Below, piece after piece: positions 1 through 3,971 of a stretch of DNA of 5,377 nucleotides. The translations under genes and the position numbers were made by a program. The notes beneath the pieces were generated by a model, which had not been told where the DNA came from, did no database searches, and saw only the letters and a list, made by a program, of their open reading frames with translations. The stretch spans positions 1 to 5,377 of the forward strand of contig DASVES010000413.1 in the NCBI GenBank assembly GCA_036380435.1, in the 5' to 3' direction. Position 1 is the stretch's first letter. Every line of letters begins with the position of its first letter. The DNA comes from DASQDT01 sp036380435. Lineage in GTDB: Bacteria > Acidobacteriota > Blastocatellia > Pyrinomonadales > Pyrinomonadaceae.

Positions 1-423
1 GACGCGTCCCCAGCCGCGCTCGACCATCGGGGGCAGCGCCTCGCGCGTGCAGTAGAAGACGCCGGAGAGGTTGACGGCGAGGTGCCGCGCCCACATCTCG
101 TCGCTCGTCTTGGCGACGGGGGCGCTCTCGGCGATGCCGGCGTTGTTGACGAGCACATCGGGCGGGCGGCCGAAAGCCTCAGCGCACACGGCGAAGGCGG
201 CGCGCACGCTCGCGGGGTCAGACACGTCGCACGTCGCGTGGTGCGCCGAAGCGTCGTCGCCGCCACGCTCCGACTTGATCTCCCCGGCCACGCGCTCGAC
301 CTCGGCCGCCGTGCGCGCCACGACCATCACGCGCGCCCCCTCACGCGCGAACGCCAGCGCCACGGCGCGTCCGATGCCGCGCCCGCCGCCCGTCACGAAC
401 GCCGTCCTGTCAGCAAGTCTCAT
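1..423 (-). CDS. Short-chain dehydrogenase/reductase (SDR), N-terminal part, cut by the window edge
   Basis: I translated this frame directly: it is open for 141 codons from the ATG at 423-421 to the left edge without a stop. The protein starts MRLADRTAFVTGGGRGIG, the classical SDR Rossmann entry, with the glycine motif TGGGRGIG at residues 11-18. CDVSD follows at 65-69 (Asp66 usually contacts the adenine ring), then NNAG at 93-96 and the structural Asn118 in AVNLSG. The catalytic Ser-Tyr-Lys residues would lie beyond the window. Family members are about 250 residues, so slightly more than half is present. Arg37 after the second beta strand (VVARTA) leans towards NADP(H), but this is weak. 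It is the last visible gene of a leftward cluster with two crotonases, so a role as 3-hydroxyacyl-CoA dehydrogenase or FabG-like reductase is plausible, but substrate cannot be read from this part. No Shine-Dalgarno sequence is visible, and a repeat hairpin ends 8 nt before the start codon. Confidence 0.9.
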   Translation of the reverse strand, partial: MRLADRTAFVTGGGRGIGRAVALAFAREGARVMVVARTAAEVERVAGEIKSERGGDDASAHHATCDVSDPASVRAAFAVCAEAFGRPPDVLVNNAGIAESAPVAKTSDEMWARHLAVNLSGVFYCTREALPPMVERGWGRV

Positions 424-431
424 GATGAAGA

Positions 432-516
432 AGTGATGAGTGATGAGTGATGAGTGATAAGAAAAGGCAGAAGACGGATGCTTTCTCTTATTACTTATCA
501 CTCATCACTTATCACC
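432..516. repeat. Heptad-repeat hairpin element, copy A
   Basis: The left arm (432-459) is four 7-bp units, three AGTGATG and one AGTGATA. The core is TAAGAAAAGGCAGAAGAC (458-475), a 5-nt spacer (476-480) and CTTTCTCTTA (481-490). The right arm (about 489-516) carries the reverse-complementary heptads (ATCACTT, ATCACTC). The arms pair imperfectly: the differences are mostly G/A changes that leave G-U pairs on one RNA strand, plus a one-base bulge near the core. The element nearly fills the 100-bp gap between the crotonase stop (524) and the SDR start (423). Its core is the same as that of copy B at 1302-1393, in the opposite orientation. No open frame of its own is apparent. Confidence 0.85.
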
Positions 517-523
517 TGCTTTC

Positions 524-1300
524 TTACCTCTCCTTCTTGCGCTCAAGGAACGCGCGGACACGCTTGCGCGCCTCCGGCGACTGGAAGCACTGTATCTGCG
601 CCTCGGTCTCGTACTGAATCATGCGCTCAAGGCTCTCGCCCTCGCTCATGTAGACGGCCTGCTTGGCCGCGGCGACCGAGGCGCGCGGCGCGTCGCGCAG
701 GCGCTCGGCGAGACGGCGCGTCTCCGTCTCAAGCTCGGCGTCCGAGACGACGCGGTTGACGAGGCCGAAGCGCAGCGCGGTCTGAGAGTCGAAGGCGTCG
801 CCGAGGAAGAACATCTCGCAGGCGATGTTGGTGGGGACGACGCGAGGCAGGAAATACGTGCCGCCCCAGTCCGGGTGGAGGCCGACCTTGACGAACGACT
901 GGCTGAAGGAGGCCGACTCGGCGGCGAGCCGCAGGTCGCAGGCGAGCGCGAGATTAAAGCCCGCGCCGTAGGCCGCTCCGTTGACCGAGGCGACGACCGG
1001 CTTGGTCATCTGTCTGATGGTCGTCAGCACGCGCCGGCCCGCGCCGAGCAGTCGCCGGAACTCCTCCACGTCGTCGCGCTCCATCAGCTCCGACATGAAC
1101 TGCACGTCCGCCCCGGCGCAGAACGCCCGCCCCGCGCCCGTCACGACCACGCAGCGCACCGAGGCGTCCGCGCCCGCGTGCTCCAGCGCCTCCGCCAGAT
1201 CGCGCCGCATGTGCCCCGCGAACGCATTCAGCTTCTCGGGCCGGCTCAGCGTGATCGTCACGATGCCCGCGTCGTGCGCGACTCGGATGTTGTCGTACAT
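524..1300 (-). CDS. Enoyl-CoA hydratase/isomerase family protein, PaaG-like
   Basis: 258-residue single-domain crotonase-fold protein of normal length. I chose the ATG at 1300-1298 (MYDNIRV); a longer frame to 1378 exists, but its extra 26 residues are translated heptad repeat. The oxyanion-hole segment CAGAD is at 61-65 and the second glycine-rich segment GAAYGAGFNLALACD at 108-122. In hydratases a glutamate sits where Asn116 is found, and a second glutamate in a PE motif where this protein has HPD (Asp144) in GLHPDWGGTYFLPR. An NLALACD segment followed by a PD-GGT-FLPR motif is typical of PaaG-type 1,2-epoxyphenylacetyl-CoA isomerases and related delta-isomerases, where the aspartate is catalytic. 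Isomerase activity is therefore likelier than hydration; the substrate is inferred only from family resemblance. The C-terminal helix (PEARKRVRAFLERKK) is the usual trimerisation tail. It lies between another crotonase and an SDR on the same strand. Confidence 0.9.
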   Translation of the reverse strand: MYDNIRVAHDAGIVTITLSRPEKLNAFAGHMRRDLAEALEHAGADASVRCVVVTGAGRAFCAGADVQFMSELMERDDVEEFRRLLGAGRRVLTTIRQMTKPVVASVNGAAYGAGFNLALACDLRLAAESASFSQSFVKVGLHPDWGGTYFLPRVVPTNIACEMFFLGDAFDSQTALRFGLVNRVVSDAELETETRRLAERLRDAPRASVAAAKQAVYMSEGESLERMIQYETEAQIQCFQSPEARKRVRAFLERKKER

Positions 1301-1301
1301 A

Positions 1302-1393
1302 AGTGACGAGTGATAAGTGATGAGTGATAAGTGATAAGAGAAAGACTTTGTCTTCTGCCTTTTCTTATCACTTATCACTCATCACTTATTACC
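1302..1393. repeat. Heptad-repeat hairpin element, copy B (inverted relative to A)
   Basis: The left arm (1302-1337) is AGTGACG, AGTGATA, AGTGATG, AGTGATA, AGTGATA followed by A. The core is TAAGAGAAAG (1335-1344), a 5-nt spacer (1345-1349) and GTCTTCTGCCTTTTCTTA (1350-1367). The right arm (about 1364-1393) is made of ATCACTT and ATCACTC heptads. The reverse complement of 1350-1367 is identical over 18 nt to copy A at 458-475, the 10-nt segment on the other side also matches exactly, and the 5-nt spacer length is the same though its sequence differs. This is therefore the same element in opposite orientation. It fills the 101-bp gap between the two crotonase genes and ends 1 nt before the start codon of the downstream one. 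Confidence 0.87.
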
Positions 1394-1401
1394 TCCCTTT
1401 A

Positions 1402-2247
1402 TCACCTTCCTTTAAATTCCGGCTTTCGCTTCTCGACGTAGGCGGCGAGTCCTTCTTTCGCGTCGTCGGACTGGAAGAGTTGCTGTTGGAGTTCGCGCTC
1501 TAAGGCGAGGGCGGACTCGAAGGGGATTTCGGCGCCGGTCTGGACGGCGCGCTTGATGCGGCCGGCGGCGAGGGCGGCGCGCCCCGGCGTGGTGAACTGG
1601 CGCGCGTAGGTCAGCGCTTGCTCCATGAAGGAGGCGCTGGTGTCGGCGTCGAAGAGTTGGTTGACGAGGCCGAGTTCGCGGCCGCGCTCGAAGTCGAACA
1701 GCTCGCCCGTCGTCAGCAACTCGATGGCGCGGGACTTGCCGACGATACGGAGGAGGCGTTGCGTGCCGCCGGTGCCGGGCAGGACGCCCAGATTGATCTC
1801 AGGCAGGCCCATGCGACCGGCGCCGCGGCGGGCGACGCGGAGGTCGGCGGCGAGGGCGACTTCGAGGCCGCCGCCGACGCAGTGGCCGTTGATGGCGGCG
1901 ACGACGATCTTCGGCGTCTGCTCCAGACGCGACAGGGTCTCGTTGGCGTGAAGGCAGAAGTAGTATTTGAAGGTGGGCGTGACCTCCGTGAGCATCGCGA
2001 TGTTCGCCCCGGCGCAGAAGAACTTCTCGCCCTCGCCCGTGATGACGACGACCTGCACGCGGTCGTCCATGCGCGCTTCGAGCACGCGGCGGTCGAGCTG
2101 GCGCATCATGTCGTAAGAGTATGTGTTGGCCGGCGGGTCGTTGAGCGTCAGGAGCGCGACGCCCTCGCGCACCTCGTAGCGGACGAGTTCTTTCGACGCG
2201 TCGGCCGCGGGCGCCCCTTGTTGAACCTTCGCTTCAGCTTCAGCCAT
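1402..2247 (-). CDS. Enoyl-CoA hydratase (crotonase) with both catalytic glutamates
   Basis: 281-residue crotonase-family protein, expected to add water across trans-2-enoyl-CoA in the cytoplasm. The oxyanion-hole segment CAGAN is at 78-82. The motif GHCVGGGLEVALAADLR (121-137) supplies the first catalytic glutamate, Glu129, and GLPEINLGVLPGTGGTQRL (147-165) the second, Glu150. This is the canonical hydratase arrangement, unlike the neighbour at 524-1300. The start is the ATG at 2247-2245. The frame stays open upstream to 2469, but that extension would cross the divergent promoter region and the selC gene and reads as low-complexity Arg/Ala sequence. A weak GGAG lies at 2262-2259, 11 nt before the ATG. 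The first 20 or so residues (Ala/Glu/Lys-rich) precede the fold and look disordered. It is the first gene of the leftward cluster. The chain-length preference cannot be read from the sequence. Confidence 0.92.
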   Translation of the reverse strand: MAEAEAKVQQGAPAADASKELVRYEVREGVALLTLNDPPANTYSYDMMRQLDRRVLEARMDDRVQVVVITGEGEKFFCAGANIAMLTEVTPTFKYYFCLHANETLSRLEQTPKIVVAAINGHCVGGGLEVALAADLRVARRGAGRMGLPEINLGVLPGTGGTQRLLRIVGKSRAIELLTTGELFDFERGRELGLVNQLFDADTSASFMEQALTYARQFTTPGRAALAAGRIKRAVQTGAEIPFESALALERELQQQLFQSDDAKEGLAAYVEKRKPEFKGR

Positions 2248-2278
2248 GACGTGTTCGGCTCCGTTGGTCGTCGGATAT

Positions 2279-2292
2279 GAATTGCGAAATTC
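2279..2292. promoter_or_regulatory. Short inverted repeat, possible operator
   Basis: GAATT (2279-2283) and AATTC (2288-2292) are inverted around a 4-nt spacer. The site lies 14 to 28 nt downstream of the transcription start expected from the leftward promoter at 2314-2343, where a repressor could act on the crotonase/SDR cluster. The half-sites are short and could occur by chance. No regulator gene is in the window. Confidence 0.2.
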
Positions 2293-2313
2293 GGGATGTA
2301 CGGCCGTGGCGGC

Positions 2314-2343
2314 ATGATAGCGTGCGCGCCGACGGCAGGTAAA
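2314..2343 (-). promoter_or_regulatory. Candidate sigma-70-type promoter for the crotonase/SDR cluster
   Basis: Read on the minus strand, a -35 of TTTACC (2343-2338, 4/6 to consensus) is followed by an 18-nt spacer and a -10 of TATCAT (2319-2314, 5/6). Transcription would start near 2307, giving a leader of about 60 nt before the ATG at 2247. It is the best match I found in the GC-rich 2248-2459 interval. It is a consensus match only, and the host sigma-factor preference is unknown. Confidence 0.5.
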
Positions 2344-2399
2344 GCGCGCCCCGCGCCGGGGCACGCGTTCGGTAAGCGCGCACGATGCAACGGACGCGC

Positions 2400-2429
2400 T
2401 TGACAGCCGCGCCGCGCGCCGCGTAGGTT
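2400..2429 (+). promoter_or_regulatory. Candidate promoter for selC
   Basis: A perfect TTGACA (2400-2405) lies 18 nt before TAGGTT (2424-2429), which keeps the T1, A2 and T6 positions of the -10 consensus. Transcription would begin near 2436, about 24 nt ahead of the tRNA 5' end, a normal distance for an RNase P-processed leader. Together with the leftward promoter this makes 2248-2459 a divergent control region. No other feature in that interval can be supported, apart from a small GC hairpin at 2348-2362 (5-bp stem). Confidence 0.55.
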
Positions 2430-2459
2430 CTTTGGCGTTCGTCCCTCGCCACCTCACGC

Positions 2460-2558
2460 GGAGGCGCATCTGTTCTGGTGAACGGCGCGGTCTTCAAAAC
2501 CGTCTGCGGGCCTGTGAGAGCAGGCCCGGGTGGGTTCGATTCCCACACGCCTCCGCCA
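2460..2558 (+). tRNA. selC: Selenocysteine tRNA, tRNA-Sec(UCA)
   Basis: I folded this 99-nt gene by hand. The acceptor strand GGAGGCGC (2460-2467) faces ACGCCTCC (2547-2554): seven Watson-Crick pairs plus a C-A mismatch at the eighth. A 6-bp D stem CTGTTC/GAACGG (2470-2475, 2480-2485) has a TGGT loop. The anticodon stem GCGGT/ACCGT (2487-2491, 2499-2503) closes the loop CTTCAAA, with anticodon TCA at 2494-2496, which reads UGA. The long variable arm has a 7-bp stem, GGGCCTG/CAGGCCC (2508-2514, 2521-2527). The T stem is GTGGG/CCCAC around TTCGATT. G2555 is the discriminator and CCA (2556-2558) is encoded. The long acceptor arm, 6-bp D stem with tight loop, large variable arm and UCA anticodon are diagnostic of bacterial tRNA-Sec. 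It is charged with serine, converted to selenocysteinyl-tRNA by SelA, and delivered by SelB. None of selA, selB or selD is in the window. Confidence 0.96.
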
Positions 2559-2564
2559 AAAAAA

Positions 2565-2663
2565 AGTGAGCAGTGAGCAGTAAGCAGTTGGCCGCTTCAG
2601 CGACTCGACGCTTATCGCCGAACCTGTTTTCAACTGCTCACTGCTTACTGCTCACTGCTCACT
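2565..2663. repeat. Heptad-repeat hairpin element, copy C
   Basis: The left arm (2565-2590) reads AGTGAGC, AGTGAGC, AGTAAGC, AGTTG. The right arm (2631-2663) is its reverse complement with one extra unit (CAACTGCTCACTGCTTACTG and onward). The pairing keeps even the variant AGTAAGC unit, which is matched by GCTTACT. The 40-nt core (2591-2630) is GC-richer and unrelated to that of copies A and B, apart from CCTGTTTT next to the right arm. It starts 7 nt after the CCA end of selC and ends 8 nt before the dprA start codon. There is no T-run after the stem, so it is not an obvious intrinsic terminator. Confidence 0.85.
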
Positions 2664-2671
2664 CTCCTCAC

Positions 2672-3805
2672 ATGATTCAAGACTGGATCGCTCTTAACAT
2701 GACGCCGGGCGTGGGGCCGCGCGCGGCGGCGAAGCTTTTGGAACGTTTCGGGTCGGCCGAGGGCGTGTTCGGCGCGCTGCGCGCGGAGCTTGCGCGGCTG
2801 CGGCTGCGGCCCGAAACGGTCGAATCAATCGCGCTCAAGGACAGGCACGAGGAGGCGGCGCGTGAGCTAGAGCGCGTGCGCGAAATCCCCGGCGCCGACG
2901 TGCTCGTTCTCGACGACGGCGCTTACCCGGCGCTCCTGCGCGAGATCGCCGACCCGCCCGTCACGCTCTACGTGCGGGGCGCGTGGGCCGAGTGCATGGA
3001 GGCGCCGTGCGCGGCGGTCGTCGGCTCGCGGCGCGCTTCGACCTACGGGCAGAACGTCGCCTTGATGCTCGCGCGCGATCTGGCCGCGCGCGGCGTGACG
3101 GTCGTCTCGGGCCTCGCCCGCGGCATCGACGCGGCGGCGCATCGCGGCGCGCTCGAAGGCGCGGGGCGCACCGTGGCTGTTCTCGGCACCGGCATCGACG
3201 GCGTCTACCCGCGCGACCACCGCAAGCTCGCCGATGAGATACTCGAACGCGGCGGCGCGCTCGTCTCGCAGTTTCCTCTGGAGACGCCGCCCGTCTCGGA
3301 GAATTTCCCCTATCGCAACCGCATCATCAGCGGCCTCTCGCTGGGCGTCTGTGTCGTCGAGGCCGCCGAGAACTCCGGCTCGCTCATCACGGCCAGACTC
3401 GCGATGGAGCAGAACCGGGAGGTCTACGCCGTCCCCGGCAACATCACTTCGCGCAACTCCTTCGGCACGAACTACCTCATCAAGTCGGCCGGCGCTAAGC
3501 TCGTGCAACAGTGGCAGGACGTGGTCGCCGAGTTCCCGCCCGAAGTGGCCGCTGCCATACTCCCGCCGGAGGTGAAGAAGAAAGAGGCCGGCGCGGCGGG
3601 GCCGGCGTCTCGCGTGCCCAATGATCTTTCGGGGCCGGAGCGCGCGGTCTTCAAGCTGCTCTCGACGGACGACCCCGTGCATATCGACGCGCTCGCCGCC
3701 GCGAGTAAGCTTTCCATCTCGGAGTTGTCGGGCGTGCTGCTCGGACTGGAGATGCGCGAACTCGTTCGCCAACTCCCCGGCAAATGTTTTGTTCGCAAAC
3801 TCTGA
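2672..3805 (+). CDS. dprA: DNA-processing protein DprA (Smf family)
   Basis: 377-residue cytoplasmic protein that binds incoming single-stranded DNA in natural transformation and loads RecA on it; it is also widespread in bacteria not known to be competent. An N-terminal helix-hairpin-helix-like segment (TPGVGPRAAAKLLERFGSA, 11-29) leads into the Rossmann-like DprA core. Signature motifs are VVGSRRAS (116-123), SGLARGIDAAAHRGAL (146-161), LGTGIDGVYP (171-180), FPYRNRIISGLS (212-223), ENSGSLITARLA (233-244), YAVPGN (252-257) and NYLIKSAGA (267-275). A linker (about 285-318) precedes a winged-helix domain (about 320-375), the typical DprA C-terminal module. I chose the ATG at 2672 because MIQDWIALNMTPGVGP is the family's usual beginning; a longer frame from 2573 only translates repeat C. 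No clear Shine-Dalgarno sequence precedes it. It could be read through from the selC promoter. It ends in TGA inside the terminator palindrome. Confidence 0.96.
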   Translation: MIQDWIALNMTPGVGPRAAAKLLERFGSAEGVFGALRAELARLRLRPETVESIALKDRHEEAARELERVREIPGADVLVLDDGAYPALLREIADPPVTLYVRGAWAECMEAPCAAVVGSRRASTYGQNVALMLARDLAARGVTVVSGLARGIDAAAHRGALEGAGRTVAVLGTGIDGVYPRDHRKLADEILERGGALVSQFPLETPPVSENFPYRNRIISGLSLGVCVVEAAENSGSLITARLAMEQNREVYAVPGNITSRNSFGTNYLIKSAGAKLVQQWQDVVAEFPPEVAAAILPPEVKKKEAGAAGPASRVPNDLSGPERAVFKLLSTDDPVHIDALAAASKLSISELSGVLLGLEMRELVRQLPGKCFVRKL

Positions 3806-3884
3806 AGGCAGTAGCCCGACCGTGAGGGAGGGCGTATAGCTCCCGCGTCATGCGCCATCCCTCACGGTCGGGCTACTGCCTTTT
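3805..3884. terminator. Long palindrome between convergent genes, probable bidirectional terminator
   Basis: Positions 3805-3828 are the exact reverse complement of 3859-3882, a 24-bp perfect stem. Pairing continues inward with few interruptions (A3829-T3858, then 3831-3834 with 3853-3856, then about two or three more pairs), giving a stem of about 30 bp. The downstream side reads into TTTT (3881-3884) and then GTT, a short U-tract for dprA transcripts. The leftward side has a poorer U-tract. The first base of the stem is the last base of the dprA stop codon. Terminator function is inferred from position and shape. The stem is much longer than an ordinary intrinsic terminator and may be a dispersed palindromic repeat. 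Confidence 0.65.
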
Positions 3885-3888
3885 GTTC

Positions 3889-3909
3889 CTGCGCCCTCTG
3901 GCCTCTGCG
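3889..3909. repeat. Degenerate run of 7-bp units
   Basis: CTGCGCC, CTCTGGC and CTCTGCG stand in direct succession with period 7 just after the terminator palindrome. No inverted partner was found within the 166-bp gap. The rest of the gap (3910-3971) holds nothing I can name except the self-complementary GGCGCGCGCC at 3961-3970, just after the kinase stop codon on the leftward strand. The match to period 7 is loose and could be chance in C/T/G-rich sequence. Confidence 0.3.
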
Positions 3910-3971
3910 GTGAATCTATTCCCCGCTTCACTCAACTGAACATCTCTACAGTCGAAGGCCGGCGCGCGCCG

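Noticed and set aside
1301..1378. 26-residue N-terminal extension of the PaaG-like protein
   Set aside because: The extra residues (ending SYHLSLITYHSSL) are translated heptad repeat, so the ATG at 1300 is the sensible start.
432..1393. CRISPR array or direct-repeat locus
   Set aside because: The units are only 7 bp, contiguous without spacers, and arranged as inverted arms. No cas genes are present.
1618..2280. 220-codon plus-strand frame opposite the hydratase gene
   Set aside because: It is a shadow of a crotonase with both catalytic glutamates. There is no ribosome site, and its composition is typical of an antisense frame.
2248..2469. N-terminal extension of the hydratase by 74 residues
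   Set aside because: It would run through the divergent promoters and 10 nt into selC and reads as Arg/Ala-rich sequence without a domain. The internal ATG at 2247 gives a normal family length.
2588..2617. Promoter for dprA inside repeat C (TTGGCC, 18-nt spacer, TTATCG)
   Set aside because: The match to both boxes is poor and lies within repeat core sequence; there is too little to call it.
2454..2759. Start of dprA at 2573 with 33 extra residues
   Set aside because: The added residues are encoded by the heptad element. The family N-terminus matches MIQDWIALNMTPGVGP from the ATG at 2672.
2867..3772. 301-codon open frame on the minus strand inside dprA
   Set aside because: It is antisense to the conserved DprA core. 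Its composition is dominated by Arg, Ala, Asp and Gly, with no family motif.
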